This document shows positions 9,407-17,300 of a DNA stretch of 41,924 nucleotides, piece after piece. Source of the DNA: JAPYTY01 sp036338435 (lineage in GTDB: Bacteria > Acidobacteriota > UBA6911 > RPQK01 > JADFOI01); the NCBI GenBank assembly GCA_036338435.1, contig JAYZCG010000039.1, forward strand, positions 1 through 41,924. The letters run 5' to 3'. The position numbers and the translations under genes are program-made. Positions within the stretch are counted from its first letter, which is position 1. Every line of letters starts with the position of its first letter. The notes below the pieces were generated by a model. The model had not been told where the DNA came from. It was given only the letters and a program-made list of their open reading frames with translations, and did not search any database.

Positions 9407-9721
9407 GACTTAACTTATAGAGTGATTTGAAAAAGCTTTTTATTTTGGAGAAGCTTTAAGGGTAGACGGCTATAGGCGGGGGCGGTAACAGAAGGCCTCG
9501 CGAGCGGTTTGTCCAATTTTACGGGAAGAGTTTTGAGTATAAACGAGTGTCGCAGATCTTTTTGTCACCCTTTCTTCTGTCTGTTGCTGGAGTAGGATAA
9601 TTTAGTGTCGCGAATATCTGTCATCGTCTACGGGTCGTAGCCCGTCTTCCTAGTTTGTGTTGAGCTTCTCCGCATAGAACAGCGGACCTTTGCGTCCGAA
9701 GCTGTTTAAAAGGGGAGTAGC
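9407..9721 (+). other. Intergenic region and leader upstream of rng
   Basis: This 315-base gap holds no gene. Near its start are AAGCTT-containing repeats (AAAAAGCTTTTT at about 9429 and GAAGCTTTA about 20 bases later) that could form a weak AT-rich hairpin after rodA. The distal half contains two GC-rich hairpins just before rng, listed separately. No promoter with both elements at good spacing is obvious; TATAAA near 9538 is one possible -10. Confidence 0.45.
9630..9706 (+). promoter_or_regulatory. Two hairpins in the rng leader
   Basis: Hairpin one pairs ACGGG (9630-9634) with CCCGT (9641-9645). Hairpin two pairs AACAG+CGGAC (9678-9687) with GTCCG (9694-9698) and CTGTT (9702-9706). Its ten base pairs carry a three-base bulge on the 3' side and a CTTTGC loop. 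The second ends 15 bases before the ATG, with the AGGGGAG ribosome-binding site exposed after it. In E. coli, structures in the rne leader let RNase E regulate its own mRNA. A similar role here is inference. Confidence 0.35.
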
Positions 9722-11572
9722 ATGTCGAAAGAATTATTGATTTCCTCCACAAGCTTTGAAACCAAGCTTGCAATTCTGGAGGGTGATCAGGTCACGGAAA
9801 TTTTTGTTGAGAGAGCTGATAATAGGCGAATTCTTGGGAATATATACAAAGGCAAGGTGACACGAGTTTTGCCGGGAATGCAGGCTGCATTTGTGGATAT
9901 AGGTCTAGGCCGAGATTCGTTCCTGTATGTTTCGGACTTTTTCGAGGACGATGAAGAATACGAAGCACTTTTCTCAGGGGAGGAAGGAGAATTTGGTAGC
10001 CTGCCGACCGCGGCAGAAGATCCCTCGAGAATGGAAGCGTTTCCAGGGAATGGGTTTTCGGAACAGTTGCGAGGAGCAGTTGGGAACATCTTGCCGGATA
10101 CTCTAGATTCACCCGTTAATTTGAGTACACGTACGATGTCTGAAGCCTCACTGGGAGAGAATGTAAGAGACAGCTATGAATCACAGATTCTTCCGGATCA
10201 TTTCCATGACGTTATCCAACAAAGCACGACTGTAATTCCTATCATTCCACTGAAGGAAACCCCAACTGATCCATGGGAAAAAGTGCATCTTCCTAGTCAA
10301 CGACCTGTTGCACGGGACAGCCGGAAAAATAAGAGAAAGCACAACCCCAATCGTAATGGGAAGCCATTTATTGATGATCTCTTGCATGAGGGGAAGGAAA
10401 TTCTGGTTCAAATTGCCAAGGAACCAATAGCAAAAAAGGGTTCTCGGGTTACCTCCCATTGTGCTTTGCCTGGGCGTTTCCTGGTTTTTATGCCGACGGC
10501 CGATCATGTTGGTGTTTCTAGAAGAATCGTTTCTGAAGAGGAACGTGGACGCCTTAAGAAGATGATTCGCCGATTGCGGGGAGACGACAACAGAGGATTT
10601 ATTGTGCGAACTGTAAGTGAGAATCAGGATGAAGCTGATTTTAGCCGAGATATGAGTTATTTGACGAAACTCTGGGACACAGTCCGTTCGAAAGCGGAGA
10701 AACTTACGGCTCCTGCACTGGTGTACTCAGAACCCAGTCTTGTTCACCGTGTGGTTCGGGACTATTTTTCAGATGAGTACCGGGCCATCCATGTGGACGA
10801 TGAACAGGAATATGAGAAACTAGTGGACTTCGTTAATCAGTTCAATCCCGAACTTGTAAAGCGAGTACGTCTGTACCACAAGCGCAGCCCTATTTTTGAC
10901 AAATACGGAGTGACAGCTGAAATTGAAAAGGCTCTAGAGCAGAAGGTGTGGCTGAAAAAAAGAGGGCATATCGTTATTAATCAGACCGAAGCTCTCGTTT
11001 CCATTGATGTGAATACTGGCAAATTTGTTGGAAACACGAACTCTCTGGAAGATACGATTACCCAAACCAACCTGAGTGCAGCCAAAGAAATAGTTCGTCA
11101 ACTTCGTCTCCGAGATTTAGGGGGCATTATTGTGATCGACTTCATTGATATGGAACAGCCTAAGAATCGCAAGAAGGTCTTGAATGAACTGCACACAGAA
11201 TTGGCCAAAGATAAGGCCCCTTCAAAAATACTGCAGTTTAATGAGTTTGGATTGGTGGCGCTCACTCGCAAGCGTGCTAAGCAGTCCCTAGAAAGACTTT
11301 TGTGTCAGCCCTGCAACTATTGCCATGGAACCGGAGCAACTAAATCGGTTCGAACGATTTGCCATAACATCCATGAGAACATTCGACAAAGTCGGTCGAG
11401 TCTGGGGGGCGGACAGGAAATTTTAATTCGTTGCCATCCTGATGTGGGTAAAGCACTTCAGAACGGGCAAATGGCTGTTCTGACTGACATTGAGGAGATG
11501 ACGAACAAAGTGATTTCTATAAAGACCGACCCGCTTATGCACATCGAGCAGTTCGACCTGGTTGCAACTTGA
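9722..11572 (+). CDS. rng: Ribonuclease E/G family endoribonuclease with enlarged S1 domain
   Basis: RNase E/G cleaves single-stranded RNA in rRNA maturation and mRNA decay. The N-terminal S1 domain starts normally (NIYKGKVTRVLPGMQAAFVDIG) but is interrupted after VSDFFED (about residue 77) by some 136 extra residues, resuming at about 214 with FIDDLLHEGKEILVQIAKEP. The insert is acidic first and ends in a basic patch (SRKNKRKHNPNRNGK). The DNase I-like catalytic part has D429 (SIDVNTGK) and D473 (IIVIDFIDM). The zinc-link cysteines are C528 and C531, with C534 nearby. The 616-residue length exceeds E. coli RNase G (about 490) mainly because of the insert. There is no long C-terminal degradosome scaffold. 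AGGGGAG precedes the ATG. It overlaps mazG. Confidence 0.92.
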   Translation: MSKELLISSTSFETKLAILEGDQVTEIFVERADNRRILGNIYKGKVTRVLPGMQAAFVDIGLGRDSFLYVSDFFEDDEEYEALFSGEEGEFGSLPTAAEDPSRMEAFPGNGFSEQLRGAVGNILPDTLDSPVNLSTRTMSEASLGENVRDSYESQILPDHFHDVIQQSTTVIPIIPLKETPTDPWEKVHLPSQRPVARDSRKNKRKHNPNRNGKPFIDDLLHEGKEILVQIAKEPIAKKGSRVTSHCALPGRFLVFMPTADHVGVSRRIVSEEERGRLKKMIRRLRGDDNRGFIVRTVSENQDEADFSRDMSYLTKLWDTVRSKAEKLTAPALVYSEPSLVHRVVRDYFSDEYRAIHVDDEQEYEKLVDFVNQFNPELVKRVRLYHKRSPIFDKYGVTAEIEKALEQKVWLKKRGHIVINQTEALVSIDVNTGKFVGNTNSLEDTITQTNLSAAKEIVRQLRLRDLGGIIVIDFIDMEQPKNRKKVLNELHTELAKDKAPSKILQFNEFGLVALTRKRAKQSLERLLCQPCNYCHGTGATKSVRTICHNIHENIRQSRSSLGGGQEILIRCHPDVGKALQNGQMAVLTDIEEMTNKVISIKTDPLMHIEQFDLVAT

Positions 11573-12432
11573 AACGTAAGGACGTCTCAGCATCCGTAAC
11601 TAACGAGGAAGATTACTTCCGTAAGCTTTTAGAGCTTATGGATACTTTGCGGGGACCTCGTGGATGTCCTTGGGATCAGGAACAGACTCGAGAGACTTTG
11701 AAACCCTTGCTTGTGGAAGAGGCGTATGAAGTTCTGGAGGCTTTGGATGGTTCAGATCCGGGTGAACTGTGCGAGGAACTAGGAGATCTACTCTTTCAGG
11801 TCATTTTCCACAGCTGTATTGCTAAGGAACAGGGAGAATTTGACATCCACGACGTATGTCGTAGAAGTTTTGAGAAAATGGTGGCACGACATCCTCACGT
11901 CTTCGGAGATCTGTCTTATAAGGATTCTAAGGAACTACTGAAACACTGGGAAGAAATCAAGACAGCTGAGAGGAAACAGGCCGGGTTAGAAGTCACTCGT
12001 GAGTCTATTCTAGATGGAATCCCGGACAAGATGCCTGCTCTATATGTAGCCTATCAGACCTCTTCCAAGGCGGCTCGTGTGGGATTTGACTGGGCAAATT
12101 TAGAAGGGGTGCGCGACAAATTTTTGGAAGAATTTGAAGAACTTCAGGCTTCCATACAAGAGGGGGATGAGGTCGGTATTAAAGAAGAGGTCGGAGATCT
12201 TCTGTTGGCGGCTCTCAACATATCCCGATTGGTACAGGTCGATCCAGAAACTGCATTGGCGCGTGCCAATCGAAAATTTTCAGAACGTTTCAAAGCCATG
12301 GAAAGACACTTTACGAGCCAAGGACGGAATCTTCGGGAGATCCCGATTGATGAAATGGATCTTTTCTGGGAAACTCATAAGCACGGTGATTCTCCCGAGA
12401 GTATAGGAGAGGGGGGTTCGGCTAAGCCTTAG
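11569..12432 (+). CDS. mazG: Nucleoside triphosphate pyrophosphohydrolase MazG
   Basis: MazG hydrolyses NTPs and dNTPs to monophosphates and pyrophosphate, cleaning the nucleotide pool. The 287-residue protein has the usual two tandem MazG folds. The first contains LRGPRGCPWDQEQT, the metal-binding VEEAYEVLEAL and EELGDLLFQVIFH. The second contains KEEVGDLLLAALNISR and ALARANRKFSERFKAME. The start is a TTG whose last two bases lie in the rng stop codon (TTGA), which points to translational coupling. The next in-frame ATG (11638) would remove the N-terminal helix just before the CPWD motif, so the TTG is preferred. It is followed after 23 bases by the DUF1844 gene. Confidence 0.93.
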   Translation: MKRKDVSASVTNEEDYFRKLLELMDTLRGPRGCPWDQEQTRETLKPLLVEEAYEVLEALDGSDPGELCEELGDLLFQVIFHSCIAKEQGEFDIHDVCRRSFEKMVARHPHVFGDLSYKDSKELLKHWEEIKTAERKQAGLEVTRESILDGIPDKMPALYVAYQTSSKAARVGFDWANLEGVRDKFLEEFEELQASIQEGDEVGIKEEVGDLLLAALNISRLVQVDPETALARANRKFSERFKAMERHFTSQGRNLREIPIDEMDLFWETHKHGDSPESIGEGGSAKP

Positions 12433-12455
12433 ATTAACGAAGAAGGGATGAAAGT

Positions 12456-12923
12456 ATGATGGGCAATTCTGAAGACAATGAAAATGAAGTAAGCCGATTA
12501 AAGGTAACTGATCGACGACAGTTCACCAGTGAAGGAGAAGCTCGCCAGGAGTCCGAGTCAAGCGAAGCCGAGACTCCACGGGAGGAATCGCCACCTCAGC
12601 AGACTGAGGAGATGAAGTCTCCGGATATAGCTGAGCAAGATTTACAGGAGAGCGAGCAAGATTCACAGGAGAGTATAAACTTTTCATCTTTTCTGCTCTC
12701 CATAGCGACTACAGGGATGGTTCATTTGGGTGAGATCCCGGAACCCACAACAGGACAAGCACAGGAAAATTTAGAGGCAGCTCGCCAGATGATTGATATT
12801 GTCGGGATTCTAAAGGAAAAAACGGAGGGCAACCTGTCATCCGAAGAGTCTCAATTACTTGAGAATCTGCTTTATGAGTTACGGATGAAGTTTCTCTCTA
12901 AATCTAAAGCCGTAGAACTCTAG
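12456..12923 (+). CDS. DUF1844 family protein
   Basis: The function of DUF1844 is not established. The first 75 residues of this 155-residue protein are highly acidic, rich in Glu, Ser and Gln, and probably disordered. The DUF1844 domain follows at about residues 76-145: INFSSFLLSIATTGMVHLG, EIPEPTTGQAQENLEAARQ, then MIDIVGILKEKTEGNLSSEE and LLENLLYELRMKF. The disordered part contains an internal tandem duplication (12633-12674). The start has a tandem ATGATG with GAAGGGATGAAAG upstream. The stop codon directly abuts the ATG of the next gene, so the two are very likely co-translated. Confidence 0.8.
   Translation: MMGNSEDNENEVSRLKVTDRRQFTSEGEARQESESSEAETPREESPPQQTEEMKSPDIAEQDLQESEQDSQESINFSSFLLSIATTGMVHLGEIPEPTTGQAQENLEAARQMIDIVGILKEKTEGNLSSEESQLLENLLYELRMKFLSKSKAVEL
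12633..12674 (+). repeat. 21-bp tandem duplication inside the DUF1844 gene
   Basis: Two adjacent 21-base copies (12633-12653 and 12654-12674) differ at only two positions. They encode the heptapeptide repeats EQDLQES and EQDSQES in the acidic N-terminal tail. The in-frame unit keeps the reading frame and looks like a recent slippage or unequal-crossover event. Confidence 0.8.
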
Positions 12924-13679
12924 ATGAGGATTACTTTTCTTGGCACCGGAACCTCACGTGGAATCCCTACCGTGGGTTGTCAGTGCGAGGTTTGTGCCTC
13001 GACGGATCCAAAAAATAAGCGTCTACGTTCTTCTCTGTTGATCACGAGTGAGAACAATGTCGTTATCGATACCTCTGTGGATTTCCGTACGCAGATGCTG
13101 CAGCACAATGTTACTAGCTTAGATGCTGTTGTTTACACGCACTGTCATGCGGACCACATCTTGGGATTGGATGATGTATATCCCTTCAACATGTGGTCTG
13201 GCAAAACCACTCGGGCCTATGCAAGCCCAGGTACGCTAAAGGAAATTAAAATTACCTTCCGCCATCTTTTTCAAGGGGATTTGTACCCTGGGGTTCCGGG
13301 AATGGAATTTATTCCCATCAACGGCAATTTCAAAATTGGAGATCTAGAGTTCGAACCTCTTGAGGTTTTGCATGGGACGATGCCGGTACTGGGCTTTCGG
13401 GTGGGTCGATTTGCTTACATAACCGATGTGAGTCATATTCCGGAGAAAGCTTTCCAGCAACTTGAAGGCGTGGAGTATCTAGTACTGGGTGGTCTAAGAT
13501 ATCTTAGCCATCCCAAGCACTTCAGCCTCTCCGAAGCCACCGAAATTGCACAGCAGGTTGGGGCCATAGAGACTTACTTAGTGCACATGAACCATGATGT
13601 GGATCATGTAACAGGTAGTGCTTCGTTACCCGAATCGGTGAGTCTGGCTTACGATGGTCTGATTCTGGAGATCGATTAA
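12924..13679 (+). CDS. PhnP-like MBL-fold metallohydrolase
   Basis: Members of this group of the metallo-beta-lactamase superfamily hydrolyse phosphodiesters; PhnP acts on cyclic ribose phosphates and relatives resemble tRNase Z. The 251-residue protein opens with the typical ITFLGTGTSRGIPTVGC. It has the cysteine triad C19-x-C21-x2-C24, which binds a structural zinc in PhnP, the catalytic H73-C-H75-A-D77-H78, a later YITDVSHIP strand, and LVHMNHD near the C-terminus. No phosphonate genes are nearby, so a PhnP role in C-P lyase metabolism is unlikely; a general cyclic-phosphodiesterase role fits better. It begins at the base after the DUF1844 stop codon. Confidence 0.85.
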   Translation: MRITFLGTGTSRGIPTVGCQCEVCASTDPKNKRLRSSLLITSENNVVIDTSVDFRTQMLQHNVTSLDAVVYTHCHADHILGLDDVYPFNMWSGKTTRAYASPGTLKEIKITFRHLFQGDLYPGVPGMEFIPINGNFKIGDLEFEPLEVLHGTMPVLGFRVGRFAYITDVSHIPEKAFQQLEGVEYLVLGGLRYLSHPKHFSLSEATEIAQQVGAIETYLVHMNHDVDHVTGSASLPESVSLAYDGLILEID

Positions 13680-13683
13680 AACC

Positions 13684-14631
13684 ATGAAAGTTATTGAGGA
13701 TCTTGACGCGTTCCCCCAATCTTTGAGCTATCCAGTTATGGCGATTGGGATCTTTGATGGTGTTCATCTGGGTCACCAGCTCATTTTGAAACAGCTAACT
13801 AGACAGGCTAAAAAGAAAAGAGGGGTATCCGTGCTTCTGACTTTTGCTCCTCATCCTCGGGAGGTTCTTTCGCCATCTACGGCACCCATGCTTCTACAAA
13901 CCAGTTATCAGAAAGAGGAGATTTTGAAAGCGTTGGGGGTAGATATTCTGTTACGTCTTCCATTCACCCGACAACTGTCCCTTTGCAAACCATCTGAATT
14001 TGCACTTCGGATGATACACAATTGTGGAGTTCGAGAGATTTATGTAGGGAGTAATTTCCGGTTTGGACACCAGCGCTCTGGAGATGTTGCAATGCTAGCT
14101 TCTTTGGGAGAAAAGTATCGTTTTAAGGTTCATGAGATCAACCCGGTGTACCATCGTGGAACTCACATCAGCAGCAGCTATATTAGAAGTCTTGTGACCG
14201 ATGGAAGAGTTGCTCTGGCACGACATCTTCTGGGACGTCCCCATCAAATTGAGGGCACTGTAGTACGCGGGGCAGGACAGGGATCCAAGCTCGGTTTCCC
14301 AACCGCCAACTTAGATTTGAAGAATGAATTGTGCCCCTCTATCGGCGTGTATGTGAGTCAAGTACATTTTGGCGGGAGGAGCTATGCTGCTGTGACCAAT
14401 ATCGGACATCGACCTACTATACGTGAACAGATCACCAATAAGCCAGTGGTCGAGCCTCACCTCCTTGATTTTGAGGATGACATCTACGATGAATATCTCA
14501 AGCTAGATCTCTGGTTTTATTTGCGGGGTGAAAAGGCATTTAATCACATCGGAGATCTGAAACGACAGATTGGGGAAGATGTGGAGAGGACAAGAAGGTA
14601 TATGAAAAAGTTAACAGAACTTTTAGGATAG
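13684..14631 (+). CDS. ribF: Bifunctional riboflavin kinase/FAD synthetase
   Basis: RibF phosphorylates riboflavin to FMN and adenylates FMN to FAD. The 315-residue length is standard. The N-terminal nucleotidyltransferase domain has GIFDGVHLGHQ (residues 22-32), FAPHPREVL and the SSSYIR motif at residues 163-168. The C-terminal riboflavin kinase domain has GSKLGFPTAN at residues 200-209 and AAVTNIGHRPT. It sits four bases after the MBL-fold gene and 22 bases before gatC, in a run of housekeeping genes. No FMN riboswitch is seen upstream. Confidence 0.95.
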   Translation: MKVIEDLDAFPQSLSYPVMAIGIFDGVHLGHQLILKQLTRQAKKKRGVSVLLTFAPHPREVLSPSTAPMLLQTSYQKEEILKALGVDILLRLPFTRQLSLCKPSEFALRMIHNCGVREIYVGSNFRFGHQRSGDVAMLASLGEKYRFKVHEINPVYHRGTHISSSYIRSLVTDGRVALARHLLGRPHQIEGTVVRGAGQGSKLGFPTANLDLKNELCPSIGVYVSQVHFGGRSYAAVTNIGHRPTIREQITNKPVVEPHLLDFEDDIYDEYLKLDLWFYLRGEKAFNHIGDLKRQIGEDVERTRRYMKKLTELLG

Positions 14632-14653
14632 AGGAGAGGTGAATTAGAACACC

Positions 14654-14947
14654 ATGAAGATTAACACTGAAGAAGTTGAAAAAATTGCGGACTTATCTCG
14701 TTTAAATTTTACTCCAGAGGAATTGCTGCGGTTTGTTGACCAGTTTCAAAAGATTCTGACACATTGTGCCCAGCTTGAGATGCTCCCAACAGACGACGTG
14801 GAACCTACCTATCATGCCTTTGCAGAAGAGCTAACAACTCCTATGCGTGAAGACCGGGTTGGCACTTCTTTTTCCTCTGAGCAGGCTCTTGCTAATGCGC
14901 CTGATGCTGCTGAAGAGTATTTCGGTGTCCCTACGGTAATAGAATGA
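14654..14947 (+). CDS. gatC: Aspartyl/glutamyl-tRNA amidotransferase subunit C
   Basis: GatC is the small belt-like subunit that holds GatA and GatB together in the complex converting misacylated Glu-tRNA(Gln) or Asp-tRNA(Asn) to the amides. The 97-residue length is typical. It has the N-terminal helix EVEKIADLSRLNFTPEE, then LPTDDVEPTYHAF and the conserved C-terminal AEEYFGVPTVIE (family: ...FFKVP.VI). GAGGAGAGGTG lies upstream. The stop overlaps the gatA ATG by four bases (ATGA). Confidence 0.94.
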   Translation: MKINTEEVEKIADLSRLNFTPEELLRFVDQFQKILTHCAQLEMLPTDDVEPTYHAFAEELTTPMREDRVGTSFSSEQALANAPDAAEEYFGVPTVIE

Positions 14948-16410
14948 TTCATCATCTCTCAATTCGAGAACTCCGTGATGCTATTCTTTGCAAGGAATGT
15001 TCGGTAACTGAGGTCATTCAGGGGTTTTTCGATCGTATTGATCAGCATGAGGAAAAGATCGGGGCATTCTTGAGCGTTGACTACGAATCGGCTCTAGCCC
15101 AAGCTGAGCTGCTAGATCGGAAGTTGGCTAGGGGCGAAGCTGGAGATGGACTTTTAACCGGTATACCACTAGGCATCAAAGACAACATTGTCACTGAGGG
15201 GGTTAAAACCACGTGCGGATCACGTATTTTGGAGAACTACATTCCCCCATACGACGCAACAGTAATTCGCAAGTTAAAGAAGAATGGGGCCATTGTAGTG
15301 GGGAAGACTAACTGCGACGAATTCGCCATGGGATCGAGTACCGAAAACTCAGCTTATTTCACCACCCAAAACCCACGGGATCTAGAACGGGTTCCTGGCG
15401 GCTCCAGTGGAGGGTCGGCCGCTGCAGTTGCCGCCTTGGAAGTCCCCGGTGCTTTAGGTAGCGATACCGGTGGGTCAATTCGTCAGCCAGCGGCTTTTTG
15501 TGGAGTGGTTGGTCTTAAGCCTACGTACGGTCGTGTTTCTCGCTACGGTCTGGTGGCATTCGCTTCTTCTTTAGATCAAATTGGTCCATTGGCCAACAAC
15601 GTTGGTGATGTGGCACTGTTGCTAAGGGCTATTGCGGGATCCGATGCCCGGGATTCCACGTCGGTGAAACGACCGGTTGAGGATTATCTGAAGGATTTGG
15701 GAAAAGATATCTGTGGTTTTAAGATCGGTATTCCTATCGAGTGGTTTACCTCAGGACTGGATCCTCAGATTGAACAGGCTGTGAGAAGAGCTCTGAAGGT
15801 ACTGGAAGGACTTGGATGTTCTGTGCAAGAGATCCACTTGCCCCATACCGAGTACGCCATTAGCACTTACTATATCATTGCTCCGGCGGAGGCGAGTTCC
15901 AATCTGGCTCGTTATGATGGCGTCAAATATGGATATAGAGGTTCAGATGACACCAACCTGGAAGATATGTTTCGATCAACCCGTAGCCAAGCGTTTGGCG
16001 AGGAGGTGAAGCGACGTATCATGATAGGCAATTATGCATTGAGCGCGGGCTACCACGATGCCTATTTCATGAAAGCTAGCAAGGTGCGAACCTTGTTAAA
16101 GAGGGATTACCTAGAGGCTTTTAAGGAAGTAGATTTCCTAGTGGGACCCACCACTCCCTCCCTCCCCTTCAAGCTGGGAGAGAAAAAGACCAATCCACTG
16201 GAGATGTATTTGATGGATGTATATACGGTCACGGCCAATCTGACTGGTATTCCCGGGCTAGCGATGCCGTGTGGATTCAGTCAAGAAGGACTTCCCATTG
16301 GCCTGCAAATCCAGGCGCCACATTTCGAAGAAGCCAAGCTTCTGAGGTTTGCATATGGTTTGGAGGCAGAGCTATCAATCCAGCATCCACCTTTGGTTTT
16401 GGATCGATAG
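14944..16410 (+). CDS. gatA: Aspartyl/glutamyl-tRNA amidotransferase subunit A
   Basis: GatA is the amidase that releases ammonia from glutamine for transfer to the misacylated tRNA. The 488-residue protein has the complete amidase-signature triad: K79 (GIPLGIKDN), S154 in GGSSGGSAAA, and S178 in GSDTGGSIRQPA. The C-terminal GIPGLAMPCGF and LPIGLQIQAP motifs are typical. gatC lies immediately upstream with overlapping codons. No gatB follows; the next gene is convergent, so gatB must be elsewhere. Confidence 0.96.
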   Translation: MIHHLSIRELRDAILCKECSVTEVIQGFFDRIDQHEEKIGAFLSVDYESALAQAELLDRKLARGEAGDGLLTGIPLGIKDNIVTEGVKTTCGSRILENYIPPYDATVIRKLKKNGAIVVGKTNCDEFAMGSSTENSAYFTTQNPRDLERVPGGSSGGSAAAVAALEVPGALGSDTGGSIRQPAAFCGVVGLKPTYGRVSRYGLVAFASSLDQIGPLANNVGDVALLLRAIAGSDARDSTSVKRPVEDYLKDLGKDICGFKIGIPIEWFTSGLDPQIEQAVRRALKVLEGLGCSVQEIHLPHTEYAISTYYIIAPAEASSNLARYDGVKYGYRGSDDTNLEDMFRSTRSQAFGEEVKRRIMIGNYALSAGYHDAYFMKASKVRTLLKRDYLEAFKEVDFLVGPTTPSLPFKLGEKKTNPLEMYLMDVYTVTANLTGIPGLAMPCGFSQEGLPIGLQIQAPHFEEAKLLRFAYGLEAELSIQHPPLVLDR

Positions 16411-16466
16411 CTTGAGTCTTTCACATTCTTCAATTATGGCAGTGCCGTTCACGGGGTAGCGTATCA

Positions 16467-17300
16467 CTACCGCGGATCAGGTATCAGAGCTGTTCCTGCC
16501 TCTTGATCCAAAGCATCAATTAGAGCATTTGGGGTGAGGCCGCTCACTATCTGAACTGTGCTGACACCCTTATTGAGAATGTCCAGGGCTGTCTCTACTT
16601 TGGGAACCATGCCATCCGTAAGATGTCCTTTATCAAGTAATGTCTTTGCCTCGCTGACGGTTAGTTGAGGTACACAGGTGGAGGGCTTGTTACCATCTAG
16701 AAAGATTCCCTCCACGTCAGAGACTGAGATTAGCTGGTTTGCCCCCAATGCCACGGCTAATTCAGCGGCCAGGGTATCGGCATTAATGTTCAAAATCTGA
16801 CCATTTCGATCAGCACCGAGACAGCTAACAACGGGGGTGAAGCCATTTGACCAGAAGTGTTCAAGGATCTTTAAATCCACATTCTCCACTTCTCCAACCA
16901 GACCAAAATCAATTAGTTTGGTGTCCTGAAGATGTGAAGCATCAACTTTGTCAACGGGAATGGGCGGTCTTCTTTTACAGGTGATCAATCCGCCATCATA
17001 GCTAGCAATCCCGATGGCAGAGACTCCCGCCACAAGGAGTTCAGAGACTAAGTCGCGGTTGATTGCAGAAAAAACCATCTTGGCTGCTTCCAGGGTCGCC
17101 TTATCCGTGACTCGGCGGCCCTGGTGCTGGACAATGGGATGGCCAAGGCGTTGGGATAAATCAGTTAGCTGTTGACCCCCTCCGTGAACCACAATCAGCT
17201 CGCGATGTTTCAGGCCCACCTGGGCGATCTGTTGACATAGTTGTCGATGTAGGTTGGTATCCCCCAGTGCCGATCCACCTAATTTGACGACAATTGTCAT
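16467..17300 (-). CDS. argB: Acetylglutamate kinase
   Basis: This amino-acid kinase phosphorylates N-acyl-glutamate at the gamma carboxyl, step two of arginine synthesis. The 277-residue protein has the phosphate-binding VVKLGGSAL at the start, VVHGGGQQLT (about residues 37-46), GRRVTDKATLEAAK, NINADTLAAELA and LISVSDVEGIF. It also has GHLTDGMVPKVETAL near the C-terminus. It is the last gene of a minus-strand operon and its ATG overlaps the argD stop (ATGA). A LysZ role in the LysW-dependent pathway was considered, but no lysW or lysX gene is present and the operon carries an ARG box. Confidence 0.9.
   Translation of the reverse strand: MTIVVKLGGSALGDTNLHRQLCQQIAQVGLKHRELIVVHGGGQQLTDLSQRLGHPIVQHQGRRVTDKATLEAAKMVFSAINRDLVSELLVAGVSAIGIASYDGGLITCKRRPPIPVDKVDASHLQDTKLIDFGLVGEVENVDLKILEHFWSNGFTPVVSCLGADRNGQILNINADTLAAELAVALGANQLISVSDVEGIFLDGNKPSTCVPQLTVSEAKTLLDKGHLTDGMVPKVETALDILNKGVSTVQIVSGLTPNALIDALDQEAGTALIPDPR

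Noticed and set aside
16411..16475. Shared terminator between convergent gatA and argB
   Set aside because: GGTAG/CTACC at about 16455-16471 gives only five pairs, overlaps the argB end and lacks a T-tract on either strand.
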